DNA of 64,000 bases, taken from NCBI RefSeq assembly GCF_002086485.1, contig NZ_MVHF01000008.1, positions 62,001-126,000 of the forward strand, written 5' to 3'. This document shows positions 8,976-17,406 of this stretch, in pieces. The translations under genes were made by a program, and so were the position numbers. The DNA is from Mycobacterium aquaticum (GTDB lineage Bacteria > Actinomycetota > Actinomycetes > Mycobacteriales > Mycobacteriaceae). The notes below the pieces were generated by a model. That model ran no database searches. It had not been told where the DNA came from and was given only the letters and a program-made list of their open reading frames with translations. The number at the start of each line of letters is the position of its first letter. Within the stretch, counting starts at the first letter, position 1.

Positions 8976-10370
8976 ATGGGTCGAGTCGTGGCTGACGGCG
9001 TCGCGCTCGCGTACGGGGACCGCGAGTACACCCGCGCCGAATTGACCGCACTCGCCGGCGGGGCGGCTGAGGTGCTGCGCCGCCGAGGGGTCGGGCAAGG
9101 GGACCGGGTGGCACTGATGTCTTCCAACCGGCCAGAGTTCGTGACTGCCCTTCAGGCCATCTGGACACTCGGGGCGGCCGCGGTGTTGCTCAGTCCCGTC
9201 TGGAAGGCCGGCGAGGTCGCCCACGCCCTGGCCCTGACCACTCCCGGACATGCGGTGGGCGATAACGACGTGCTTGCTACGCACATGCCGATGCTGCATA
9301 TCCAGGAACTGGGCGACGCACCGGCCGGCGCCGAACCGTGGACATATCAGCCCCCCGAACCCGACACTGACGCACTGTTCGTGTTCAGCTCCGGCACCAC
9401 GGGCCTGCCCAAGGCGGTCCGGCACACGCACCGCGGTTTCGCCGTGGCGATCCGGCATTGGCGGTGCGCGTTGGGCCTTACCGCGGCCGACCGGCTGCAG
9501 ATCATGACACCGCCATCACACATCCTGGGACTGCTCAACATCGCAATGGCGCTCGACACCGGGGCCTGGATTCGGTTGCATCCGCGCTTCGAGGTCGAAA
9601 CGATGTTGCGCCACATCGAGTCTGATCGGATCACCATCGAAATGGCAGTGGCGCCCATCGCTTTGGCGCTCGCCGCGCATCCTCATCTGGAGCGCTATGA
9701 CCTGTCCTCGCTGCGATACATCATGTGGTGCGCCACGCCGGTCACCCGCAGCGTCGCCGACGCCGTCACCGCACGATGCGGGGTGAACTGGGTGACGGCC
9801 TACGGCGCCACCGAACTGCCCGTCATCGCCTGTAACCCGTTGCGCGGAGCGCGCATCGACACCGTCGGCCGGCCCGCAGCGGGCGTCAGCGTTCGGATCG
9901 GTGCGGGCGGGGAGATCCAGGTGTGCTCCGAATCGGTGATGGCGGGTTACCTGCCGCCCGAAGCCGACGCCGATGCGTTCTGCGACGGCTGGTACCGCAC
10001 CGGCGATATCGGCCAGCTCGACGACAACGGATTTCTCCACATCACCGACCGCAGCAAGGACATGGTGAAGGTGCGTGGATTCCAGGTCGCGCCCGCCGAG
10101 GTCGAGGCCGTACTGCACAGCCACCCCGCGGTGGCGGACTGTGCCGTGTTCGGGGAGCCCGACCCGGTCGACGGCGAGGCCGTCGTCGCCGTCGTGGCAA
10201 CCGCGTCCGCGGTGAGCGCCGCGGAACTCATCGACCACGTCGGGGACCGTCTGGCGTCGTACAAGCGGCCCGCCCGGGTCGAGTTCGCCACCGATATACC
10301 CCGATTACCTTCCGGAAAGGTACTGCGACGAGTGTGCAAGGAGCGGCATGGACGTCCGTCTGACGGCTGA
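8976..10370 (+). CDS. acyl-CoA synthetase / AMP-dependent ligase
   Basis: A 464-residue adenylate-forming enzyme. Seen: FVFSSGTTGLPKAVRHTH (phosphate loop), TAYGATELP (A5), WYRTGDIGQLDDNGFLHITDRSKDM-type A8 region and LPSGKVLRRV with the catalytic Lys. It is shorter at the N-terminus than typical FadD proteins (about 500-550), yet carries all core motifs. ATG at 8976; a GGGGAGG lies 17 bases upstream, so the true start could differ slightly. It heads a four-gene operon with a FadE pair and a crotonase, enough for activation and the first beta-oxidation steps of one substrate. Confidence 0.92.
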   Translation: MGRVVADGVALAYGDREYTRAELTALAGGAAEVLRRRGVGQGDRVALMSSNRPEFVTALQAIWTLGAAAVLLSPVWKAGEVAHALALTTPGHAVGDNDVLATHMPMLHIQELGDAPAGAEPWTYQPPEPDTDALFVFSSGTTGLPKAVRHTHRGFAVAIRHWRCALGLTAADRLQIMTPPSHILGLLNIAMALDTGAWIRLHPRFEVETMLRHIESDRITIEMAVAPIALALAAHPHLERYDLSSLRYIMWCATPVTRSVADAVTARCGVNWVTAYGATELPVIACNPLRGARIDTVGRPAAGVSVRIGAGGEIQVCSESVMAGYLPPEADADAFCDGWYRTGDIGQLDDNGFLHITDRSKDMVKVRGFQVAPAEVEAVLHSHPAVADCAVFGEPDPVDGEAVVAVVATASAVSAAELIDHVGDRLASYKRPARVEFATDIPRLPSGKVLRRVCKERHGRPSDG

Positions 10371-11169
10371 ACAGCAGCAGCTGCGCGAGGCCGCAGCCAA
10401 GCTGGCCGACGATCTCGGACCCGGTGCGGTCCAGGAGTTGTCGGATGACGGGCGGATCGCCCGGTTGGAGAGCACCGTGGCCGCCACCGAGTGGCGGTCG
10501 CTGCGTTCGGACGGAGCCTCCGGGGTCGAGGTGGCGATCGTCGCCGAGGAGTTCGCGCGCGGGCTGGTCGATGTGCCGTTCCTCGGGCCGGTTCTGGCCG
10601 ACGATCTGTCCCGCCGCCTCGGCCGGGCGGTGACCGTCCCTGCCGACGTCGCAGGCACGGCCGGAGTGGATCTGACCCGCAGCGCCGCAGGTGTGATCGA
10701 AACACCAAGCGAACTCGACGCTTTGGCCGCCGAGGACGCGCAGCGTTGGCGCGCATTGGCCTTGACGGCCAGCACGGCCGACCTGGTCGGGGCGGCCCGC
10801 GGGGCCCACGTCCTGGCCTGCGATTACGCGAAGGTGCGGGAACAGTACGGCTCGACGATCGGCTCGTACCAAGCGATCGCGCACCTGCTGGCCGAGGGAC
10901 TGGCCCTGATCGAAGGGTCGACCAGCGTGCTGAGGCACGCGGCGTGGGCCGTCGACGAACTACCGGCCATGCAGGCCGTGCAGGCCGCGCGGATCGCCAA
11001 GATCTACTGCGCCCGGGCCGCCCGCACCGTCTGCGAGACCGCGATCCAGGTGCACGGCGGCATCGGGAACACCTGGGAATGCCTGGCGCACGTGTATCTG
11101 CGCCGCGTCCTGACATCGACCGAATTGTGGCCCGTCGGACTGGAGGATATCGATCTTGGACTTTCGTGA
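10348..11169 (+). CDS. acyl-CoA dehydrogenase, short subunit (FadE-like)
   Basis: A 273-residue acyl-CoA dehydrogenase homologue, overlapping the ligase end by 23 bp. The C-terminal helical domain is recognisable: REQYGSTIGSYQAIAH (the RxxFGxxIxxFQ motif) and IQVHGGIGNTWE. The middle beta domain is much reduced, so it is short against the usual 380-400. Next to it lies a second, full-size FadE. In mycobacterial steroid catabolism, adjacent fadE genes often make alpha2beta2 heterotetramers with one catalytic subunit type; this pair probably does the same. Confidence 0.88.
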   Translation: MDVRLTAEQQQLREAAAKLADDLGPGAVQELSDDGRIARLESTVAATEWRSLRSDGASGVEVAIVAEEFARGLVDVPFLGPVLADDLSRRLGRAVTVPADVAGTAGVDLTRSAAGVIETPSELDALAAEDAQRWRALALTASTADLVGAARGAHVLACDYAKVREQYGSTIGSYQAIAHLLAEGLALIEGSTSVLRHAAWAVDELPAMQAVQAARIAKIYCARAARTVCETAIQVHGGIGNTWECLAHVYLRRVLTSTELWPVGLEDIDLGLS

Positions 11170-12244
11170 TTCACCCGATGAGGCGGCCTTCCGGAACCGA
11201 CTGAGGACCTGGCTGGCGGACAACGCGGCATCGTTCAAGGCCTCCGGTGACGACTACTGGGCCCGGATGGTGCAGTGGCATCAAGCTCTCTATGCCGCAG
11301 GGTTTTTCGGAACCTCATGGCCCAGAGAATTCGGTGGCCAGGACCTGCCGCCGGTCTACGACGTCATCGTCGACGAGGAGCTCGCCCGGGCCGGTGCGCC
11401 ACCGCGCCCGAGTCTGGGCTATCTGGTGGTGGGTCTTGGGCATCACGGCGGCAAGGAATTACAGCAGCGGTTTTTGCCCGGCATGATCAACGGCACCGAG
11501 CGCTGGTGTCAAGGCTTCTCGGAGCCCGGCGCAGGGTCGGATCTGGCATCGTTGACCACCACGGCAACCCGCGACGGCGACAACTACATCATCAACGGGC
11601 ACAAGATCTGGACCAGTTACTCCGATGTCGCGGACTGGTGCCTGGTACTGGCTCGCACCGACAAGGATGTTCCTCGGCACAAAGGCATTTCGGCCTTCAT
11701 CGTGTCGATGCACCAGGACGCCGTCGAGCAGCGGCCGCTGCAGATGATCAACGGCGTCACCACCGAGTTCGGTCAGGTCACCTTCGACGGTGCCGTCGTG
11801 CCCGCCGCGCAGATGGTCGGTGCGCCGGGTGATGGGTGGCGCCTCGCCATGACCGTGGTCAGTCATGAGCGGGAACCGTCGACTCTGGGATACTCCGCAC
11901 GGTACGGAAAACTGTTGCGTGAGATGACGTCTCGCGTTGCGGGCACGGTTCCGGAGGAATTGGCGTGGGCCGCGGTCCAAGCCGAGATGCTGCGCTTGCA
12001 CGTCCGCCGACGACTGTCCGAACAGCTCGACGGAATCAACCACGGGCCGCAGGGGTCGTTGGACAAGCTGTTGATGACGTGGGTCGAGCAGTCTGTCGGC
12101 CATGCCGCGTTGGCGGTCAGCGGCACCCGCGACCCCGAACTGCTCAGCGCTTATCTCTACAGCCGCGCGCAGAGCGTCATGGGCGGCACGTCGCAGATCC
12201 AGAAGAACATCATCGCGTCGCGAATCCTCGGACTGGGGGTATGA
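11156..12244 (+). CDS. acyl-CoA dehydrogenase, long subunit (FadE-like)
   Basis: A 362-residue FAD-dependent acyl-CoA dehydrogenase that would introduce an alpha,beta double bond. Seen: CQGFSEPGAGSDLASL and IINGHKIWTSYSDVADW (flavin/substrate loops of the central domain) and the C-terminal MGGTSQIQKNIIASRILGLG. TTG at 11156 starts 14 bp inside the upstream FadE, implying coupled synthesis of the two subunits. The family's EGT motif appears as GGT, as in other FadE subunits. Likely forms a heterotetramer with the 273-residue partner. Confidence 0.9.
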   Translation: MDFRDSPDEAAFRNRLRTWLADNAASFKASGDDYWARMVQWHQALYAAGFFGTSWPREFGGQDLPPVYDVIVDEELARAGAPPRPSLGYLVVGLGHHGGKELQQRFLPGMINGTERWCQGFSEPGAGSDLASLTTTATRDGDNYIINGHKIWTSYSDVADWCLVLARTDKDVPRHKGISAFIVSMHQDAVEQRPLQMINGVTTEFGQVTFDGAVVPAAQMVGAPGDGWRLAMTVVSHEREPSTLGYSARYGKLLREMTSRVAGTVPEELAWAAVQAEMLRLHVRRRLSEQLDGINHGPQGSLDKLLMTWVEQSVGHAALAVSGTRDPELLSAYLYSRAQSVMGGTSQIQKNIIASRILGLGV

Positions 12245-12250
12245 GAGCAC

Positions 12251-13009
12251 ATGTACGGAATGCCAGAAGAAATCGACGTGCGGGCCGACGGCGCTCTGCG
12301 CATCATCACGCTGAATCGGCCCGATGCGCTCAACGCCGTCAACGACAACCTCCACGTCGGGCTGGCGCGGCTGTGGGAGGCGCTCAACGAGGACGCCGAT
12401 GCGCGTGCGGCGGTGATCACCGGTGCGGGCCGGGCCTTTTCGGCCGGCGGCGACTTCAACTACCTCGATGAGTTGCGCCGTGACGAGGCCTTGCGGCAGA
12501 AGACGATCAAGCACGGGCGTGACCTCGTCATCGGTATGCTCCGTTGCCGCATCCCGGTCATCGCTGCCGTCAACGGCCCGGCGGTAGGACTCGGCTGCAG
12601 CCTGGCGGCGCTGTCCGACGTCGTCTACATCGCCGAGAACGCCCACTTCGCCGATCCGCACGTGCAGATCGGGCTGGTGGCCGCCGACGGTGGTCCACTG
12701 GTGTGGGGTTCGCAGATCAGCCTGTTACAGGCCAAGGAATTCGCGCTGACCGGCACGCGGATCAAGGCCCGGCGCGCAGTCGAACTCGGCCTGGCCAACC
12801 ATGTCGTGGAAGATCCGCTGGCCGAGGCGATCGCGTGCGCGAAGAAGATCATGGACCTGCCGAGGCAGGCGGTCGAGGCCACCAAACGGTTGATGAACAT
12901 GCAGCTCGAACAGCAGGTGATGGCCTCGCTCGACTACGCCAATCTTGCGGAATACGTATCCTTCGGCACCGCTGATTTCAACCGGATCGTCGACGGCTTG
13001 ATCACCTAG
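12251..13009 (+). CDS. enoyl-CoA hydratase/isomerase (crotonase) family
   Basis: A 252-residue crotonase-fold protein. CoA-binding and oxyanion-hole segments are present (GAGRAFSAGGDF and AVNGPAVGLGCSLAALSD). The first catalytic Glu of enoyl-CoA hydratase (QPE in rat) is replaced in DPHVQIG, while the second Glu is kept in AKEFALTG. Simple hydration is therefore doubtful; isomerase, hydrolase or C-C bond cleavage is possible. It is the last gene of the ligase-FadE-FadE operon and is followed by a strong hairpin. Confidence 0.9.
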   Translation: MYGMPEEIDVRADGALRIITLNRPDALNAVNDNLHVGLARLWEALNEDADARAAVITGAGRAFSAGGDFNYLDELRRDEALRQKTIKHGRDLVIGMLRCRIPVIAAVNGPAVGLGCSLAALSDVVYIAENAHFADPHVQIGLVAADGGPLVWGSQISLLQAKEFALTGTRIKARRAVELGLANHVVEDPLAEAIACAKKIMDLPRQAVEATKRLMNMQLEQQVMASLDYANLAEYVSFGTADFNRIVDGLIT

Positions 13010-13020
13010 TACCCCTAGCA

Positions 13021-13083
13021 CCGCGAGCGTGCGTGTCTGCTGCCCGACTCCGTGCCGGGGCAGCATTCCACGCACGCTCGCGG
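13021..13083. terminator. bidirectional hairpin terminator
   Basis: Perfect 15-bp arms, 13021-13035 and 13069-13083 (CCGCGAGCGTGCGTG and its complement), with an inner 7-bp stem GCTGCCC/GGGCAGC (13039-13045 and 13058-13064). It lies between the convergent crotonase (ends 13009) and SDR (ends 13088). No U-tract is evident, as is common in mycobacteria. Confidence 0.7.
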
Positions 13084-13087
13084 AACG

Positions 13088-13849
13088 TCAGAGCGCGAGT
13101 TCTTCGGAACGCTGTACGGTGCCGGTGATTCCGTCGGCGTCCTGGCCGGCCAACAGCACCGCGGCCCGCGCCATGGCCTCGGGCGGTTCCACCATCTCGG
13201 GCGGAATCTGCATGCCCGCGCCGCCGGCCTGCCAGCCTTCGGTCAGCACGACCCGTGACGGGCTGAGGCAGTTGACGGCGATGTTGTCACCGCGCAGATC
13301 TGCGGCCAGCCCGAGATACAGACGCTCGGCGGCGGCCTTGGAAACCCAGTAGGCGTTGGCACCGGGCATGTCGACGCCCGTGGTGGTGATGGCAATCAAT
13401 GAGCCGCCGCCACGGGCCCGGACATGCGGGATCACCGCCTTGGTCACGAGGAAGACGCCGGTGAGATTCACGTCGAGGCAGAGCTGCCAGCGTTTCAATG
13501 ACGTGGTCTCCACGGGCCCGAGCCAGAGCACGCCCGCATTCGCGACCAGGATGTCGATGCCGCCGAACTCCGAAACCGTCGCGGCGACAGCGTCGTTCAC
13601 GGAACCCTCGCTGGTGACGTCGCAGGGCACGGCAAGGGCGCGCCCGCCGGCTTCGGTGATCTCCGCTGCCACCGAACCGATGGTGCCGGGTAGCTTGCCG
13701 GGTTGTTCGGACCGTGCCGCGACGGCGACGGCCGACCCCTCGGCGGCCAACGCGCGAGCGATCGTCGCCCCGATGCCACGGCTGGCGCCGGCGACGAACG
13801 CGACCTTCCGCTCGAGCGAGTGGGTCGACGCCGGTTCAGGCACGCTCAT
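13088..13849 (-). CDS. SDR oxidoreductase
   Basis: A 253-residue short-chain dehydrogenase starting at ATG 13849. Seen: AGASRGIGATIARALA (cofactor glycine motif), VANAG, and the active site with YWVSK supplying Tyr and Lys. Thr stands around the usual Ser position (AITTTGVDMPG), which is unusual. The C-terminus, with TGTVQRSEELAL, lacks the DGG motif near the end of classical FabG-type SDRs, as in the HSDL2-like protein at 3532. It is the second gene behind another SDR, with about 95 bp between. Probably acts on a hydroxyacyl-CoA or ring alcohol. Confidence 0.88.
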   Translation of the reverse strand: MSVPEPASTHSLERKVAFVAGASRGIGATIARALAAEGSAVAVAARSEQPGKLPGTIGSVAAEITEAGGRALAVPCDVTSEGSVNDAVAATVSEFGGIDILVANAGVLWLGPVETTSLKRWQLCLDVNLTGVFLVTKAVIPHVRARGGGSLIAITTTGVDMPGANAYWVSKAAAERLYLGLAADLRGDNIAVNCLSPSRVVLTEGWQAGGAGMQIPPEMVEPPEAMARAAVLLAGQDADGITGTVQRSEELAL

Positions 13850-13903
13850 GGCCTGTCGAGGGTGCGTGAAGTGCTGACAGATACCGGCGTGTTGACCGGC
13901 AGA

Positions 13904-13918
13904 CACGCACGCTCGCGG
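13904..13918. repeat. second copy of the 15-bp terminator arm
   Basis: CACGCACGCTCGCGG here is identical to the right arm of the hairpin at 13069-13083. The two copies bracket the SDR gene 13088-13849 as direct repeats. The upstream partner here is only GTGCGTG (13862-13868), so any hairpin is weak. Confidence 0.6.
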
Positions 13919-13943
13919 TGCAAAGGGGGCACGGACACAGCCG

Positions 13944-14708
13944 TCACTTCGGGGGGAACCGCAGGGCCCCGTCGAGGCGGATGACCTCACCGTTGAGGTA
14001 GTCGTTCTCGATGACGCTCTGGGCCAGCTGCGCGTACTCCACCGAACGACCCATGCGCTTGGGGAACGGCACCTGCGGGCCCCAGTACTGCTCGAGTTGG
14101 TCGGCTGCTTTGCCGTAGGCCGGGGTGTTGATGGTGCCGGGCGCGATGGTGACGACGCGAATGCCCAACGGGGACAGATCTCGCGCGGCGACGAGTGTCA
14201 TGCCGAGCACGCCGCCCTTGGCTGCGGAGTAGGGCAGTTGGCCGATCTGGCCTTCGTATCCGGCGATGGAGGCCGTGTTGACGATGACGCCTCGGCCACC
14301 CTCGTCGAGAGGCTCTGTCTTGGCGATGGCCGCTGCCGACAGCCGCATCACATTGAACACCGCGGTCAGATAGAACTCGATGGTTTTCTTGAAGCCGTCG
14401 AGGTCCAGGGGCGAGCCGTCCTTGCCGACCAACCGGCCGCCGCTGGCCGGGCCGCCGTGGGTATCGACGGAGATCCGCAGCGGTCCAAGAGATTCCGCTT
14501 CGGCGATGGCCGCCAACACCGATTCCTCGGAGGTGGCATCGGTGGAGACGTAGCGGATGCCGAGTTCCTTCTCCAGTGCGGCGCCCTTGTCGTCGGCAAG
14601 GTCGGCGACGACCACCTTGGCGCCGGCGCCGTGCAACCGGCGCACGGTTGCCTCGCCCAGGCCACCTGCACCACCGACGACGATCGCGGAACTTCCGGCG
14701 ATTTGCAT
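13944..14708 (-). CDS. SDR oxidoreductase, 3-hydroxyacyl-CoA dehydrogenase type II-like
   Basis: A 254-residue SDR resembling the HSD17B10/3-hydroxyacyl-CoA dehydrogenase type II group. Seen: VVGGAGGLGEATVRRL (cofactor), VNTASIAGYEGQIGQLPYSAAKGG with Ser, Tyr and Lys of the active site, and APGTINTP. The segment DTHGGPASGG replaces the usual NNAG, which is a departure. ATG at 14708 follows AAGGGGAAC. An exact island palindrome lies 38 bp upstream. It probably oxidises a 3-hydroxyacyl-CoA made by one of the crotonases. Confidence 0.9.
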   Translation of the reverse strand: MQIAGSSAIVVGGAGGLGEATVRRLHGAGAKVVVADLADDKGAALEKELGIRYVSTDATSEESVLAAIAEAESLGPLRISVDTHGGPASGGRLVGKDGSPLDLDGFKKTIEFYLTAVFNVMRLSAAAIAKTEPLDEGGRGVIVNTASIAGYEGQIGQLPYSAAKGGVLGMTLVAARDLSPLGIRVVTIAPGTINTPAYGKAADQLEQYWGPQVPFPKRMGRSVEYAQLAQSVIENDYLNGEVIRLDGALRFPPK

Positions 14709-14745
14709 AGAGTTCCCCTTCTTGCAATTCATACTCTCAGTCAGA

Positions 14746-14760
14746 GAGAATAGCATTCTC
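14746..14760. promoter_or_regulatory. operator palindrome GAGAAT-N3-ATTCTC (exact)
   Basis: GAGAAT and ATTCTC arms around AGC, in the divergent region between the SDR (start 14708) and the MeaB GTPase (start 14826). Same symmetry and spacing as the sites at 8891, 40004 and 48194. Confidence 0.7.
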
Positions 14761-14812
14761 ATGACGGGTGAACCAGGGAGACCTTCGATGCTCGAACCCG
14801 GGTTCTGCTCCG

Positions 14813-14828
14813 TAGGCTCACAGTGATG
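14813..14828 (+). promoter_or_regulatory. predicted -10 box with leaderless start for meaB
   Basis: TAGGCT (14813-14818) is followed after seven bases by ATG 14826, with an in-frame GTG at 14823. There is no ribosome-binding sequence. The arrangement AGTGATG right behind a -10 box is the same as for the mutase gene at 4575. No clear -35 is visible. Confidence 0.4.
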
Positions 14829-15698
14829 TCCACCATCGAAGAGCTCATCGCCGCTGCGCGCAGCGGATCGGTGCGCGCCATCGGCCGCTTGCTGAGTCTG
14901 GTCGAAAGTGACCGCCGGAGCGAGGTTTTGGCAGCGATCGGAACCGCAAAGCCCCGGGTCATCGGCGTCACGGGTCCACCCGGGGCGGGCAAGTCGACCA
15001 CTGTGGGAGCGCTGGTCGGCGCCTACCGTGCCACGGGCCTGCGCGTCGCGGTCCTGGCCGTCGACCCGTCCTCGCCGTACAGCGGCGGTGCCCTTCTGGG
15101 AGACCGCATTCGGATGGCGGCCCACATCAACGACCCCGACGTGCTGATCCGTTCGCTGGCCACCCGCGGGCATCTGGGTGGTCTGGCTGCCGCGGTGCCC
15201 GCCGCGATCCAGCTGCTGGCCGCGTTGTCATACGACCTCGTCGTGTTGGAGACCGTCGGTGTTGGGCAATCCGAGATCGAGATCGCCGCGATCGCAGATC
15301 CGACGGTGGTGATCCTCAACCCCGGCGCCGGCGACGCGGTGCAAGCCGCCAAGGCCGGTCTGCTGGAGGTCGCCGACTTGGTGGTGGTCAACAAGGCCGA
15401 CCGCGACGGCGCCGACCAGACGGTGCGCGACCTGCGGGCAGAGACGAGTGCCCCGGTCCTCAAACTCATTGCCGCACAGGGGGAGGGCCTCGCCGAACTG
15501 GTCGAGGCGATCGACGCTCATCACCGCGCCGACACCTCGGAGCGGCGCAGCGCCCGGGCCCGCGCCCAGATCCTGTCGCTGGCTCAGACCCTGTTGCGCA
15601 ACCATGCCGAACTGGATCGGTTGGCGGGCGCCGTCGCCGACGGCAGTTGCGACGCCTACACCGCGGCAGCCCGGTTGATCGCGGATTCAGCCGGGTAG
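14826..15698 (+). CDS. meaB: MeaB/ArgK-type GTPase, chaperone of B12-dependent mutases
   Basis: A 290-residue G3E-family GTPase. Seen: Walker A GPPGAGKS (50-57), VDPSSPYSGGALLGDRIRM (switch I region typical of MeaB), ETVGVGQSE (Walker B/switch II) and NKAD for guanine recognition. MeaB proteins gate cofactor loading and protect or repair acyl-CoA mutases. Somewhat shorter than the usual 320-330 residues, chiefly at the termini. It lies away from the mutase genes (4575-6550), but its promoter region shares the island palindrome. It probably serves that unusual mutase, possibly in addition to a housekeeping methylmalonyl-CoA mutase elsewhere. Confidence 0.93.
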   Translation: MSTIEELIAAARSGSVRAIGRLLSLVESDRRSEVLAAIGTAKPRVIGVTGPPGAGKSTTVGALVGAYRATGLRVAVLAVDPSSPYSGGALLGDRIRMAAHINDPDVLIRSLATRGHLGGLAAAVPAAIQLLAALSYDLVVLETVGVGQSEIEIAAIADPTVVILNPGAGDAVQAAKAGLLEVADLVVVNKADRDGADQTVRDLRAETSAPVLKLIAAQGEGLAELVEAIDAHHRADTSERRSARARAQILSLAQTLLRNHAELDRLAGAVADGSCDAYTAAARLIADSAG

Positions 15699-15700
15699 CG

Positions 15701-15750
15701 CGACGACACGCCGCATCGTCTTCGGCAGTTCGGTGCGCAGCGTGTCGTCG
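15701..15750. terminator. bidirectional hairpin terminator
   Basis: Arms CGACGACACGC (15701-15711) and its exact complement (15740-15750) lie between the convergent meaB and flavoprotein genes. The loop is about 28 bases and there is no U-tract. Confidence 0.6.
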
Positions 15751-15778
15751 GGTGCATGACCGCGCCGGCGAGCGGCGG

Positions 15779-17392
15779 TCAGGTGACGGACTTGCCCGTC
15801 GCCGCCGTGAACCCGCTGCGATACCCGAACACCATGGCGGGCCCGAGGGTGCCGCCTGCGCCTCCGTATGCCTTGCCCGTCACGCCGGCCATCGCGTTAC
15901 CCGCGGCGAACAGGCCTGGGATCGGTGATCCGCTGACATGCAGCACACGCCCGTCCCGGTCAGTGCGGGGGCCGCCTTTGGTGCCCATCGCGCCGACCGT
16001 GACCGGCACCGCGTAGTACGGGGCGGTGTCGATCGGGCCGAGGGTCTGACCGGCAGGTGTCGCCGCCGAGGTGTCACCCCAGTAACCGTCGTAGGCGCTG
16101 GAGCCGCGGCCGAAATCCGGGTCGATCTCGCGCGCGACGTTCTCGTTCCAGGCCCGCAGGGTGGCGGCCAGGCCGTCAGGGTCGATGCCGGTCTTGGCGC
16201 CCAGCTCGGCCAGATCGGCTGACGGCGAAAACCATTCGGGCACAGCCTCGCCCGGGGGGACACCCAGGAATCCGTAGCGGTCCAGGTGGATCGAGTCGAA
16301 GACGATCCAGCCGGGATCGTTGGCGTATCCGGTTTTCGGATCGAGGTACTGGAACGGCCCTGCCATCGAGTTGTATTCGCCTGCCTCGTTGAGGAACCGC
16401 TTGCCCGCCCGGTTGACGATGATGCTGCGCGGCCGCGTGCGTTCCAGCCGCACGCTGCGGCTACGGGGGTGACCGTCGATGGTGTCGCCGGGAATCTGCA
16501 CGACCGGCACCCACCAGGCTTCGCCCATGTTCGCCAGGTCCGCGCCGTGCGCCATTGCCATCCGCAGCCCGTCGCCGGTGTTGTTCGGTGGGGACACCGG
16601 ACCGTGCATCGGCCCCCGCAGGTAAGCCTCCACAAGCCTCGGGTCCCATTCGAACCCGCCCGTGGCCAGCACCACGCCGCCCCGCGCCCGGACGCGAATG
16701 TCGGTGCCATCCACGCTGACCCGGACTCCGGTGATTTCTGTGGAGTCGCCGATCAGCTCGACCGCGCGGGCACCGGTGACCGGCTGCACCCCCAATTCGA
16801 CCAGGCCGCGCAACAGGCCTGCGATCAACGCGGTACCCGCCACGCACAAGTCGGCACCGGGGTCGTCGTACGCGGCGTGGATGCGCGCGCGGGTCTCGGC
16901 GTCGATGCCCACGTTGCTGAAATCCGCTGGGAAGGAGGTGATCCGGTCAGCCCAAGGCCCCAGCCGCGCGAGGTCGACGGGTCCCGCGCTCAGCGAGCGT
17001 CCGCCGCCGGGTCGCCCGCCTGGCAGCTCCGGTTTGTAATCGGGAAAGCCCTCGGCGACGGCGAACCGCAGTTCGCTGTGTTCCTCGACGAAATCGAGCA
17101 TGCCGGCGCCCGTGCGTACGAAGGTCTCGACCAGCTCGTCGTCCATGTAGCCCAGCGCCTGGGCGTGCAGGTACGCGAGTGCGTCGGTCACCGGAAGCGG
17201 ACCGTCGGGGCAGCGGTCGTGCGCGGGGATCCAGACGATCCCACCCGATACGGCCGTCGTTCCGCCCACGGTGGCGGCCTTTTCGTAGACGGCGACTGTG
17301 GCGCCGTTGACGGCGGCGGTCAGTGCTGCGGTCAAACCGGCCCCTCCGCTGCCCAACACCACAACATCGACGTCGTCGTCCCAATCTGTCAT
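15779..17392 (-). CDS. KstD-like FAD dehydrogenase (fumarate-reductase flavoprotein family)
   Basis: A 537-residue flavoprotein of the 3-ketosteroid dehydrogenase/fumarate reductase family. Seen: N-terminal FAD-binding VVVLGSGGAGLTAAL, the Glu/Lys and GGTTAVSGGIVWIP segment, GVVLATGGFEWD, and the C-terminal GLFAAGNAMAGVTGKAYGGAGGT, whose Tyr matches a KstD active-site Tyr. Such enzymes dehydrogenate a ring ketone next to its carbonyl. It follows the IclR gene by 14 bp and is probably in its operon. Ring specificity is unknown; a delta-1 or delta-4 steroid type is possible. Confidence 0.9.
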   Translation of the reverse strand: MTDWDDDVDVVVLGSGGAGLTAALTAAVNGATVAVYEKAATVGGTTAVSGGIVWIPAHDRCPDGPLPVTDALAYLHAQALGYMDDELVETFVRTGAGMLDFVEEHSELRFAVAEGFPDYKPELPGGRPGGGRSLSAGPVDLARLGPWADRITSFPADFSNVGIDAETRARIHAAYDDPGADLCVAGTALIAGLLRGLVELGVQPVTGARAVELIGDSTEITGVRVSVDGTDIRVRARGGVVLATGGFEWDPRLVEAYLRGPMHGPVSPPNNTGDGLRMAMAHGADLANMGEAWWVPVVQIPGDTIDGHPRSRSVRLERTRPRSIIVNRAGKRFLNEAGEYNSMAGPFQYLDPKTGYANDPGWIVFDSIHLDRYGFLGVPPGEAVPEWFSPSADLAELGAKTGIDPDGLAATLRAWNENVAREIDPDFGRGSSAYDGYWGDTSAATPAGQTLGPIDTAPYYAVPVTVGAMGTKGGPRTDRDGRVLHVSGSPIPGLFAAGNAMAGVTGKAYGGAGGTLGPAMVFGYRSGFTAATGKSVT

Positions 17393-17406
17393 CGGTGCAT
17401 GGCCTT

